NCBI RefSeq assembly: GCF_016598615.1
Contig: NZ_CP066831.1
Span: 10,963,223-11,027,222, forward strand
Direction of reading: 5' to 3'
DNA length: 64,000 nt
Source of the DNA: Streptomyces liliifuscus
GTDB taxonomy: Bacteria; Actinomycetota; Actinomycetes; Streptomycetales; Streptomycetaceae
Shown in pieces: positions 16,254 through 24,536 of this stretch (position 1 is its first letter; the number at the start of each line of letters is the position of its first letter). The translations under genes were made by a program, and so were the position numbers. Below the pieces are notes generated by a model. It ran no database searches and was not told the DNA's origin. It saw only the letters and a program-made list of their open reading frames with translations.

Positions 16254-18180
16254 CCGGGAGCGGCAGGCACTCATCGTCGTGACCAGCGCGTACGACGACC
16301 CCGGGCTCGGCGCACTGCGGGCCCCGACGGACGACGCCGAGGCGCTTGCGGAGGTCCTCGGCGATCCGGACGTCGGGGGTTTCGAGGTGGAAGTGCTCAC
16401 CGACCCTGACTCCCAGCGGCTGCGTGTGAAGGTCGAGGACTTCTTCGCGGACCGCTCGCCCCGCCATACCCTGCTGCTTCACTTTTCGTGCCACGGAGTG
16501 AAGAACACGGCCGGCAAGCTGTTCCTCGCGACTGCAGATACCCGGCGCAGCCGGCTCACCTCCACGGCGGTGCCAGCCGAGTACGTGAGCGGCATGATGC
16601 TGGCGAGCCGCGCCCAACGGGCGGTCGTCCTGCTCGACTGCTGTTACGCGGGGGCCTTTGAGCGAGGCATGTTCCCCCGGGCCGATACGGACGCCCATGT
16701 GCAGGAGAGTTTCCAGGACCTGGAGCGGACGGGCGGGCGGCGGGGCCGCGCCGTGTTCACGGCGTCGAGCGCTGTCCAGTACGCCTTCGAGGAGGACCGC
16801 CCGGTGACCGGAGCGGACCTGCCCGCGGGACGCCGACCGTCGCTGTTCACCGGCTCGCTGGTCAAGGGCTTGCGCTCGGGCGACGCCGACCGGGACGGAG
16901 ATGGCGAGATCGGCATGTCCGAACTGGCCGACTACGTCTCCGACCATCTGGCGGAGCTGACGCCCCACCAGACGCCCCAGCTGTGGCTGTTCGGCGCACA
17001 CGGCGGCGACGTCCCCATTGCCCGTGCCAAGCCCAGGGCCCCGGCCGCCGTCGCGCTGCCCGCCTGGCTGGACGGCGCGGTGCATGCGACGGGCCGCGAG
17101 GAGCGGCTGTGGGCAGTTGAGGACCTGAGCACCCTGCTACGGGGCAACGACGTGGGACTCGCCCTGACGGCCCGTGCGGCCCTCGCCGATCTGACCCACG
17201 ACGACAGCCGCCGGGTCTCGCAGGGCGCCGAACGCGCCCTGCGCACGGCACACCCCCGGGTCGCGACGGACTTCGTCGACCTGGGCACGGTCACTGCGGG
17301 CACGCCGGGTCCGCCGACCCTACTCGCTCTGGAGGGCCCACCGATCGTCCATGCCACGGTGGAGGCGGCGCTCGGGGTGCCCTGGCTGCGGGTGACCTGC
17401 GTGGCGAAAGGGGTTCAGGTGAGCGCGGACGTAGCTGAACCGGGGCACTACGAGGGCGACGTGCTGGTGCGCACGGCGACGGGTGAACTCCCGGTGCACG
17501 TGGGCGTGGACGCGGTGCCGGCTCGCCGTCCGCGCCGACCGTTGGCGCGGCCAGCGCGGGCAACGCCGGTCCAGGAGCCTTCCGTGCGAAAGACACCAGA
17601 GCGGGCCCCGCAACCGCCACCCGCGCCCGGCCCCGTAACTGAGGAGCCGAGGCCGCCGGGGCCCAAGACCTCGGAGCGGAAGCCACCAGAGCGGAGGGAA
17701 CCGGAGTCGGCGGCCGCCGTCGAGGCGCCGCCAGGAAGGGCCCGGGCCGCGCGGTTGAGTGCCGCTCTCCTGTACTCCGCGTTCGTCCTCGCTCTGCTCG
17801 CGCTGGTCACCCCCATCGCGACCGCAACGGCCGATGGCCGCGCCTACTTCGCGCACACCGACGTGAGCGGGCGCGGCTGGCTGTTCGTGATTGCGCTCTG
17901 GGCGGGCCTCTCCACGGCCGGCGTGCTCGGAGCGCTCGCCCTGCGCGGCTCCATGCTCCCATTCCGAACGCCGGTGATCGGCTGGCTCGCCTGCGTGACA
18001 GCGGCGACCATAGCGGTCGCGGGACAGGCCTACAGCGTGCTCAGCGAGTTCAGCGCCTACTGGGCGCCCAGCGTGGGGACGGTGGCCCTCACGCTCACCT
18101 GGATCATCGAGCTCTGGTGCTGTGTCAACCTGTGGCGTCGCAGGCAGCCCGCGTCTCCAGCGCCCCCTCGCCGCGGATGA
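16246..18180 (+). CDS. Membrane-tethered caspase-family (metacaspase-like) protease, conflict effector
   Basis: The 644-residue protein starts at ATG 16246, overlapping the EACC1 gene. Residues ~5-215 are a C14 caspase domain: 'LIVVTSAYDDPGLGALRAPT', the catalytic His in 'LHFSCHGVKN' (H83) and the catalytic Cys in 'VVLLDCCYAGAF' (C133, preceded by C132). Residues ~280-350 are HEAT-like helices ('WAVEDLSTLLRGND'); ~350-420 look like a beta-sandwich ('HYEGDVLVRTATGELPVHVG'). A long Pro/Arg/Glu-rich linker (~425-505) leads to four C-terminal TM helices ('LYSAFVLALLALVTPIAT' first). Caspase effectors kill or arrest the cell on invader sensing. The membrane anchor and linker suggest activation at the membrane. 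Both catalytic residues are intact. Confidence 0.85.
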   Translation: MADRERQALIVVTSAYDDPGLGALRAPTDDAEALAEVLGDPDVGGFEVEVLTDPDSQRLRVKVEDFFADRSPRHTLLLHFSCHGVKNTAGKLFLATADTRRSRLTSTAVPAEYVSGMMLASRAQRAVVLLDCCYAGAFERGMFPRADTDAHVQESFQDLERTGGRRGRAVFTASSAVQYAFEEDRPVTGADLPAGRRPSLFTGSLVKGLRSGDADRDGDGEIGMSELADYVSDHLAELTPHQTPQLWLFGAHGGDVPIARAKPRAPAAVALPAWLDGAVHATGREERLWAVEDLSTLLRGNDVGLALTARAALADLTHDDSRRVSQGAERALRTAHPRVATDFVDLGTVTAGTPGPPTLLALEGPPIVHATVEAALGVPWLRVTCVAKGVQVSADVAEPGHYEGDVLVRTATGELPVHVGVDAVPARRPRRPLARPARATPVQEPSVRKTPERAPQPPPAPGPVTEEPRPPGPKTSERKPPERREPESAAAVEAPPGRARAARLSAALLYSAFVLALLALVTPIATATADGRAYFAHTDVSGRGWLFVIALWAGLSTAGVLGALALRGSMLPFRTPVIGWLACVTAATIAVAGQAYSVLSEFSAYWAPSVGTVALTLTWIIELWCCVNLWRRRQPASPAPPRRG

Positions 18181-18496
18181 ACGGGCCGACGAACCCGAAC
18201 ACAGCGCCAGGCTAGACCCGCCCGAAGATCCATCTCAGCGGTTCAGACACAGGCTCTGAGCTTGTCCTACCTTTCAAGCGTGGGTCTGAGCTGGTCCTTC
18301 GTAAGATCAGCGGGCCCGGGGGTTCTGGGTATGGCTGTGAGCTTGTCGCCGTTCGATGGCTCAAAGAACTTGGCCGCCCGGAGCCCCGCGACGACTCGAC
18401 CGCTAATTGGGATACGCGACTTGATCGCTGTGTAGGACAACGTCGGCGAGGTCGTCTGCGGGTCCGTGTGTGACGACGAACTGGCGGAGGTGACCC
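18181..18496 (+). ncRNA. IS110 5' non-coding region, candidate bridge RNA locus
   Basis: This 316-base stretch between the caspase stop and the IS110 transposase start has no protein frame. IS110-type elements carry a structured bridge RNA in this position that pairs with target and donor DNA. Three direct repeats lie inside: TCTGAGCTTGTCCT (18255-18268), TCTGAGCTGGTCCT (18285-18298) and TGTGAGCTTGTCGC (18336-18349). The left end of the element cannot be fixed by eye; the 15-bp repeat at 18243-18257 lies in its first part. No secondary structure was computed. Confidence 0.4.
18243..18257. repeat. Right copy of 15-bp inverted repeat bounding the EACC1-caspase pair
   Basis: TCAGACACAGGCTCT is the exact reverse complement of 15724-15738. 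It lies 63 bases after the caspase stop codon. Confidence 0.7.
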
Positions 18497-19687
18497 GTGC
18501 CCCGGATCTGGGCCGGAGTGGACATCGGCAAGGAACACCACCACTGCGTGGTGGTCGACGAGCGAGGTGAACGCCTCCTCTCCCGCCGAGTCTTCAACGA
18601 CGAACAGGCTCTGCTGGAGCTCATCACAGACGTACTCACGCTGTCCGAGGACGCCCTGTGGGCGGTGGACATCAATCATGGCGGTGCCGCGCTGCTGATC
18701 GGCCTTCTGCTCAACCACCGGCAGCCGATGGTCTACATCACCGGCCTCGCCGTGCACCAGGCGTCGACGGCCTACCGCGGTCAGGGCAAGACGGATGAGA
18801 AGGACGCGTTCGTTATCGCTGATCAGGCACGCATGCGCCAAGATCTCGGTCTCCTGCGGCCCGGTGACGAGATAGCCGTCGACCTGCGCACCCTGACCGC
18901 CCGTCGCCTTGATCTGGTCAACGACCGCACCCGTCAGACCAACCGGCTGCGGGCTCAGCTGCTGGAGTTCTTCCCTGCTCTGGAGCGGGCGTTGAACTTG
19001 AGCAAGAAGGGTCCGGTCGTGCTGCTGACCGGTTACCAGGCGCCGGCCGCGATCCGCCGCAGCGGGGCCGGCCGGCTCGGAACCTGGCTGAAGAACCGCA
19101 AGGTGAAGAATGCAGCGGTGCTTGCCGAGACGGCCGTCGAGGCGGCCAAGTCGCAGCACACCGCGCTGCCGGGTGAGACTCTCGCGGGCGCCATGGTGGC
19201 CCGGATAGCCAAAGGCGTGCTGGCTCTCAACGAGGAGATCGCCGAACTCGACGCGCTCATCGAAGCCCGGTTCAACGAGCACCGACACGCGACAGTGATC
19301 CGGAGCCTGCCTGGCATGGGCTCCCTCCTCGGTGCCGAGTTCATCGCCGCAACCGGCGGAGACATGGAGGCTTTCGGCACGGCCGACCGCCTGGCGTCCT
19401 TCGCCGGCCTCTCACCCGTGCCGCGGGACTCCGGACGCGTCAGCGGCAACATGCGCCGCCCACGCCGCTACCACCGAGGCCTGCTCCGAGCCCTCTATCT
19501 CTCCGCGATGGCCAGCCTGAGAGCCTGCTCCGCCTCTCAGGCCTACTACGGACGAAAACGCAACGAGGGGAAGGGCCACAAGCAGGCCCTGCTCGCTCTG
19601 GCTCGTCGACGAGCCAATGTCTTGTGGGCCATGCTCCGCGACGGAACGTGTTACGAGGTCCTACCAACCGTCACAGCAGCGGCTTGA
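18497..19687 (+). CDS. IS110-family transposase
   Basis: The 396-residue protein starts at GTG 18497 with GGAGG 7-8 bases upstream. The N-terminal RuvC-like DEDD domain shows 'WAGVDIGKEHHHCVVVDERG', 'VDINHGGAALLIGLLL' and 'GQGKTDEKDAFVIADQAR'. The C-terminal Tnp_20 domain has 'IRSLPGMGSLLGAEFIAATG' and the catalytic Ser in 'GLSPVPRDSGRVSGNMRRPR', then 'RKRNEGKGHKQALLALARRR'. All expected motifs are intact, so the element may be active. IS110 recombinases are guided by an RNA from the element's own non-coding region and make no terminal inverted repeats; the 5' flank (18181-18496) is the candidate RNA locus. Confidence 0.92.
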   Translation: MPRIWAGVDIGKEHHHCVVVDERGERLLSRRVFNDEQALLELITDVLTLSEDALWAVDINHGGAALLIGLLLNHRQPMVYITGLAVHQASTAYRGQGKTDEKDAFVIADQARMRQDLGLLRPGDEIAVDLRTLTARRLDLVNDRTRQTNRLRAQLLEFFPALERALNLSKKGPVVLLTGYQAPAAIRRSGAGRLGTWLKNRKVKNAAVLAETAVEAAKSQHTALPGETLAGAMVARIAKGVLALNEEIAELDALIEARFNEHRHATVIRSLPGMGSLLGAEFIAATGGDMEAFGTADRLASFAGLSPVPRDSGRVSGNMRRPRRYHRGLLRALYLSAMASLRACSASQAYYGRKRNEGKGHKQALLALARRRANVLWAMLRDGTCYEVLPTVTAAA

Positions 19688-19707
19688 CATCGTCATTGGG
19701 AAGTTCT

Positions 19708-19899
19708 TTATGGTCTGAGTCGGTTTCGTTCGGTGATGCTGCGTCGGTGCTCGGCCACCAGCGTCAGGTTCACCGGCGAGGTCACCGGACCGTCCGCGCA
19801 CAACAACGCGTCGACGAGCTCGAACAGTTCGTCCCCGCGCGCGGTCAGACAGTCGAATGAGTCCTCCCGGAAGTGTGACGCTTGCGCGAACGCCTCCAC
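19708..19899 (-). pseudogene. N-terminal fragment of an IS701-type transposase
   Basis: From GTG 19899 the frame reads 'VEAFAQASHFREDSFDCLTA', 'RGDELFELVDALLCADGPVT' and 'SPVNLTLVAEHRRS', then drifts into unrelated sequence. This is the start of the IS701-like transposases whose next segment ('RRGHGA...') is found at 5266-5448. The fragment stops right at the 'EHRR' junction. It is non-functional. Confidence 0.7.
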
Positions 19900-20057
19900 C
19901 GGAACAGCATCAGGCAGCAGACTCACCCTTACGGCCTTCGTACTGGTCAAGTGCCTCTTTGGTCGGAGCACATGATCGTGCGGAGGCCGCCCGCACGTCC
20001 GCCGAACAGTGGAAGCAGAGATCAAGTTCGAGTGACGTTCGAACGCTGGTAAGCAGG

Positions 20058-20558
20058 TCAGGTGACAACCAGTGAGGCGTGGATGCGGATGACGGCACGC
20101 AGGATCTCGTCCCGGTTCTTCGCCCTCTTGATCCATGCCGGAAGACGGGCCACCAACGTCATCTTCTGCCCGGTGTCGTACCAGGGCGCTCGTTCCCGAA
20201 GCGGTGCCTGGACGAAACGACGGATCAAGTCGAGATGTTCGAGGTTGTACGCCCACAACCACCCGTGCCGGGTCTCAACCTGGAGCCACAGAAGCATACC
20301 GAAATACGGATCCGTCGCGGGTTGAGCTGTGCCGACAGGGAGCGCGACACGACGGCCGCTCCACACCCGCGACAGTCCGCACCCACGACAGACCAGACGT
20401 CGCGGCCTGAACAGGATCCGCCCCCCGGGATCAGAGTCTTCGGGCGCTGGAACGACACGAGCGGCCTTCTCGCAACCAGGACAGTGCACAATGATCAAAC
20501 TGATGAAGTCGTACTCGGTGCTGCGCGGATCCCGGAACCGCTCAGAGAACAAGGCCAT
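20058..20558 (-). CDS. Zinc-ribbon protein of unknown function
   Basis: The 166-residue protein starts at ATG 20558 ('MALFSERFRDPRSTEYDF'); an ATG five codons upstream is equally possible. It has a split zinc ribbon: 'IIVHCPGCEKAARVVP' and 'RRLVCRGCGLSRVWSG', four cysteines 40 residues apart. The remainder is Trp/Leu-rich ('YFGMLLWLQVETRHGWLWAY') and ends with a basic helix ('LPAWIKRAKNRDEILRAVIR'). Similar proteins recur as orphans in actinobacterial genomes; the conserved feature appears to be a ribbon followed by a domain with 'LW.Q....G..LWAYN..HL'. No partner gene is adjacent. Function unknown. Confidence 0.65.
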   Translation of the reverse strand: MALFSERFRDPRSTEYDFISLIIVHCPGCEKAARVVPAPEDSDPGGRILFRPRRLVCRGCGLSRVWSGRRVALPVGTAQPATDPYFGMLLWLQVETRHGWLWAYNLEHLDLIRRFVQAPLRERAPWYDTGQKMTLVARLPAWIKRAKNRDEILRAVIRIHASLVVT

Positions 20559-20573
20559 GCGGTGAGTATGCAA

Positions 20574-21069
20574 CTGCCTTGTCTAACGGCGCATCCCGAT
20601 TCGACTGCTCATGCTCAGGCCCGCCAGCCACCCCGCCATGGCCGGACCGAGGTTGAAGAACAAGCTGAGGGGGCGCCGGTGCTCGTCCCGGATGACGCTG
20701 GGGCCGTCATCAGGCTCGCAATGCTGGCCGGCTGCCCGGCCAGCCAAACGTTCCGCCCCTCGAACCGGCCGCCCGCGAAGTTACTCAGAGGGCTGTCCGT
20801 CATCCCGCCGATCAGTCACGGATAGCAACCTGAAAGGTTATAGGTTCTGCCTTGCCCCGTTCCCTGTCACCATGAATCGCACCGTGCTGCCAGTGATATT
20901 GCTTTGTGGGCACCGCATGAAGTCCAGTTCGCGACCACGTGGAAACAGGGCGAGCTGGCAGCCGGATTGCGCAATCAAGGCGCTTTGCTAGCTGAGGGCG
21001 AGTCCAACGGGTCGGGATGGACCTACTGCAATGAGGCAACTATCCGTATCCACTGCTCTGGAGGGAACT
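20574..21069. other. Gene-poor stretch with no supported gene
   Basis: No frame has sustained codon bias plus a start and ribosome site. One frame briefly reads 'PVLVPDDAGAVIRLAMLAG', perhaps a gene shard. A good Shine-Dalgarno at the right edge (GGAGGGAACT) belongs to the secreted protein at 21070. Confidence 0.4.
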
Positions 21070-21450
21070 ATGAGTAAGCGCGTCGCCACCGTCCTCGGCG
21101 CTGCCGCCGCAGCGTTCATGCTGGCCGTCACCCCCGCCTCCGCGCGAGTGATCGGCCCGGGTGACACGGTCTACGACGACAGCCCTGGCCACTTCTACTA
21201 CGAGCGTTCGTGCGAGACCTACTACAGCTTGAGTATTTCTCGCACGAGGGCGGTGGCCAGCAAGGACAAGTTTTCTGGCCACTGTTCGGGCCATGCTTGG
21301 CTCCGTGTCATGGGCGACAGCCTTGGCGAGTGGCGCCACGGTGAGACCGGGGTCAGACTCACCAGCCCCAGCGGGAAGTTCCGGTGGGGGTACGTCAAGG
21401 GCTGTGAGGACTGCTACGCGTACATCGTGTACGCAGGTCCGGAATGGTGA
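21070..21450 (+). CDS. Small secreted protein of unknown function
   Basis: The 126-residue product starts at ATG 21070, preceded by GGAGGGAACT. Residues 1-26 are a signal peptide ('MSKRVATVLGAAAAAFMLAV' then 'TPASA' cleavage). The mature part begins 'RVIGPGDTVYDDSPGHFYY' and carries four cysteines ('ERSCETYY', 'GHCSGHAW', 'KGCEDCYA') plus many Tyr/Trp residues, suggesting a compact beta-rich extracellular domain with two disulfides. Codon use is slightly less GC-biased than in neighbours, which may indicate acquisition. I do not recognise a family. Confidence 0.65.
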   Translation: MSKRVATVLGAAAAAFMLAVTPASARVIGPGDTVYDDSPGHFYYERSCETYYSLSISRTRAVASKDKFSGHCSGHAWLRVMGDSLGEWRHGETGVRLTSPSGKFRWGYVKGCEDCYAYIVYAGPEW

Positions 21451-21679
21451 CCTGCCCGAACGGTTCATCCGGTGGAAGACGGTCGATGAACGCCATCGCT
21501 TGCGGTCGGCCGACGGAACCTGGAAAAGCCTGCTCCAGTAGATCCAGGCTGAGGCCGACGCAGGACATCTATGAGGCATTCCTAGTCCAGCATAAGTGAT
21601 TCCCGGGTGAGGTCGCGGAAAAGCATCGGCGACCTCACTGAGCCGATTCAGAGGATGCCAACTTTGGCGCGCTATTTAC

Positions 21680-22540
21680 TCAAGTAGATCGTCGAGTGCT
21701 CGCCTGTTGTTGAGATACGAGCTCGATTGCTGAAGTCGATTGGATCCCTACACGTGGCGGCGGACCCGGCCTCATTGCGGGCTGAGTACGGGCGCTGATG
21801 GCGAGGGCAGCGGGGTAGAGCATGTTGTGCCCGTACCGGGCGCGGGCTCGGTCGGCGAGGGCTTCGATGGCCAGCGGCTTGTCGTCGCCGCTGTCGAGGG
21901 TGAGTTGCTGGGTGGCCCGGTCTGCGGGGTGCAGGGCGTCGGCGCGCAGGGCGATGCTGCGGACCCGGGCGCGCTGGAGCCCGAGGGACTCGTACAGCCC
22001 GTACGCGGCGCGGGCCAGGACGACCGTGTGCTGGGTGGTCTCGGGCAGGGTGCCGCTGTTGTCGGCGTAGCGGACGGTGCAGGTCAGGCCACGGGCGATC
22101 TGGTCGGAGGCGCGCAGTCGGGTGCCGAGGTCGTCGGCGAGGGCGAGCAGGGCACGCCGGTGGGCGGCCAGGTCGAGTGCGTCCTGGATGAAGCGGTGCT
22201 CGCTGCTGATGCTGGCCGGCGCCGGGTCCGGGGCGACGACCGCGGTGTCGCGGCCGTGGGCCCGCTCGTGAAGGTCCCGGCCGGCACGGCCGCCGAGGAG
22301 GCGCTGCAGGGTGAGTTGGAGGGCATCGGCTACGTCGCCGACGGTGTGCAGGCCGTACTCACCGAGCAGCGCTGCGGTCTTCGTGCCCACATGGGGCAGT
22401 TCCCGTACGGGGCGGGGCCGTAGGAAGTGCGCGCTCGCCTCCGGTGAGTCGTCGATGATCGTGCGCCGGCCGAGCGGGATCAGGGCGCAGGCCATGGCGG
22501 CGAGCATCGGAGCGCCGGCCACGGCCGCCGAGCTGCGCAC
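21680..22540 (-). pseudogene. C-terminal fragment of a Y-family DNA polymerase
   Basis: The frame begins mid-domain and reads 'LRPRPVRELPHVGTKTAALL', 'GEYGLHTVGDVADALQLTLQ', 'ISSEHRFIQDALDLAAHRRA' and 'RASDQIARGLTCTVRYADNS'. These are the thumb (HhH) and little-finger domains of DinB/ImuB-like Y-family polymerases. The N-terminal palm with the catalytic Asp-Asp/Glu residues is missing: upstream of ~22580 the sequence belongs to the opposite-strand zinc-ribbon gene. Without the palm it cannot polymerise. Such genes are common in Streptomyces arms, so this is a broken accessory copy. Confidence 0.75.
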
Positions 22541-22670
22541 CCCGAAATGGGCGAGTGCCCGGAGCTACGCGCGCACGGGATGCGGTACGCCCCCGCGTGC
22601 TGTCTACCTTCCGCGTCCGAGAACCGCGTCGTGCCCGGCACCGAGATCGTGCCGGGAGTGCGATGGATGG

Positions 22671-22829
22671 ATGAGCGGGATCCGCGAGTACCTGTGCCGC
22701 TCGTGCTCGACGTGGAAGCGCGAGCCCCGCGGACGGTGTGCGGGCTGCGGCCGGGAGCGGACCCCACTGCGTCACAGGCGGTGCAGACTCTGCACGGCGA
22801 CCCCGTCGGCCGTGGCTGTCGGCCATTAG
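22671..22829 (+). CDS. Short zinc-ribbon protein in frame with downstream integrase
   Basis: From ATG 22671 the 52-codon frame reads 'MSGIREYLCRSCSTWKREPR', 'GRCAGCGRERTPLRHRRCRL' and 'CTATPS...'. It has three CxxC knuckles, a treble zinc ribbon. The TAG at 22827-22829 is followed, with no frame change, by the integrase-like gene starting at GTG 22839, so without that stop the ribbon would be the N-terminal domain of the recombinase. It may be a separate small DNA-binding protein or the severed end of a single gene. Confidence 0.5.
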   Translation: MSGIREYLCRSCSTWKREPRGRCAGCGRERTPLRHRRCRLCTATPSAVAVGH

Positions 22830-22838
22830 CTGGCGCTC

Positions 22839-24158
22839 GTGATCCCGGCCGCAGCACGTGGCCGACCGCTCTCCGCACGAGCCGGGACCGCTGCCGGACC
22901 GGCTCCGGTGATGGCTGCGTCCGTAGTTCCCTACAGGCAGCAGGTGTTGTTCCGGATCCGCCGCGATTGGACGCCGGTGATCACTCGCGTCCGCAGCGGA
23001 CAGAAACTGCCCGAGCTGTCCGAGCCGGCCGTCATGCTGGTCGAGGAGTTCGACAGCCTGCGCCGTCACCGTCGCAGGCCAGGATCGGGCCGCGAGGCCC
23101 AGCGTGCACTGGCGTTGCTCCTGCGCTTCCTCGGAGCAGACGCCACTATCTGGGAGCACGACGTACACGACCTGGCCCGCGTCGGAACAGGGTTGCACGC
23201 GAGGGCCGTCTGCGAGTTCCTCAATGACCGTGACCTGCTTGCCGAGGCCCCCGAGCTGCATCAAGACCCGGACAGAGTCTGGATCGAGGCTGTACTCGAC
23301 AGCCTGCCTCCGCAACTGGCTGCTGAGGTTGCCACCTGGGTGAGGGTGCTGCGCGGCGAAGGGCGGTGGCCGCATCCAGCACGCAGCTTCCGCTGTATCC
23401 GCCGCTACCTGGCTGCTCTCCGGTCCATCCTGGCCACCTGGCAGGAAGCAGGCATATCCAGTCTGCGCGAGGTCACCGACGAGGACGTCGTGCAGGCCGT
23501 GCAGCTTGGACAGAGCCGCACCCGAAATCCAGACAGTCAACTCGCCGCTCTGCGTAGTTTGTTCCGGGCCCTCAAACAAGAGCGAACCATCTTCCGTGAC
23601 CCCGCCCGTGCCCTGACCGGCCACGGCCACAAGGGGCTACCCCGGTCGGTGCCTTCCGACATGCTGCCCATCATGTTCGAGGAAGTGACGTCGGCGTTCG
23701 GCCGACTCATCGTGGCACTGGTCGCCGTACACGCGCTGACCGGCGAGAGTATCCGAGCTCTCCAGCTCGCTGACCTCGACCTCGCCCACGGCCGCCTCAC
23801 TGTCCGCCGCGGGCTACGACGGCGGAGCATTCAGTTGGAGCCCTTCACCCACCAACTCGCCGCCGACTGGCTCGCCGAGCGTCACCTGCGCTGGCCGGCT
23901 TCGACCAACCCGCACCTGCTAACCACCGGGCGAACCGCGTTCGCCGCCGCCGCACCCCCGGTTCACGTCACCACCGTTCGCCGCATCTTTCCCCAGGGTG
24001 TGAACCTGGACATGTTGCGACAGGACCGGATCCTCGACGAAGCCCATGCCAGCGCCGATCCCCTGCACTTGATGCGTCTCTTCGGCATCAGCGAGGTCAC
24101 GGCCATGCGGTACATCACCGCTGCCCACCCCGAACGCACTGCCAAGCTGCCCCGGTGA
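22839..24158 (+). CDS. Tyrosine-recombinase-like site-specific integrase
   Basis: The 439-residue protein starts at GTG 22839 or later (residue ~25 Met, 'MAASVVPYRQQVLFRIRRDW'). Residues ~110-230 look like the SAM-like core-binding domain ('RSFRCIRRYLAALRSILATW'). Residues ~250-430 look like the catalytic domain: 'VHALTGESIRALQLADLDLA' around the first active region, 'GRLTVRRGLRRRSIQLEPF', and a C-terminal 'LMRLFGISEVTAMRYITAAH' where the nucleophilic Tyr would be. The classic Arg and HxxR boxes are weak, so catalytic competence is uncertain. Similar proteins preceded by zinc ribbons recur in Streptomyces accessory DNA. Confidence 0.6.
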   Translation: MIPAAARGRPLSARAGTAAGPAPVMAASVVPYRQQVLFRIRRDWTPVITRVRSGQKLPELSEPAVMLVEEFDSLRRHRRRPGSGREAQRALALLLRFLGADATIWEHDVHDLARVGTGLHARAVCEFLNDRDLLAEAPELHQDPDRVWIEAVLDSLPPQLAAEVATWVRVLRGEGRWPHPARSFRCIRRYLAALRSILATWQEAGISSLREVTDEDVVQAVQLGQSRTRNPDSQLAALRSLFRALKQERTIFRDPARALTGHGHKGLPRSVPSDMLPIMFEEVTSAFGRLIVALVAVHALTGESIRALQLADLDLAHGRLTVRRGLRRRSIQLEPFTHQLAADWLAERHLRWPASTNPHLLTTGRTAFAAAAPPVHVTTVRRIFPQGVNLDMLRQDRILDEAHASADPLHLMRLFGISEVTAMRYITAAHPERTAKLPR

Positions 24159-24536
24159 TGTGCGTGCGTCGTGTCCGCTGGCCGGCCACGAGCAATCGTT
24201 CACGGTTCCTGGGTTCAGACTGGCCGCGCAGATCCGGGCTCAGTTGTGACGGGCGAGTTTGACCGCGGACACGAGCAGGATCACGGCCAGTGCTGGAATG
24301 AGGACCACGTGGGGAGGACGCCGAGGAGCAGTTCCGTGCTCTTTGCAGGCAAGTTGTCGCGAACTTTGAAAATCGCCAATCTACGCGGAGGCGGGCCGCA
24401 TTTGGAAAGGACCGTGCAGGGGAGGGAGTTCGTCGCCCTGTGGTCGGGTCTGGCTCCCCGGAGGGTCGGTCGACGCCGTGTCGGGTACACACGCGTCAGC
24501 AGCGGCACCGTAAAGGCGGTGCGGCACGGGTGCTCA
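24159..24536. other. Intergenic stretch with no supported gene
   Basis: The 378 bases between the integrase-like gene and the acyltransferase end contain only short shadow frames. The segment CGGACACGAGCAGGATCACG near 24265 sits after both converging genes but shows no strong hairpin. Confidence 0.4.
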
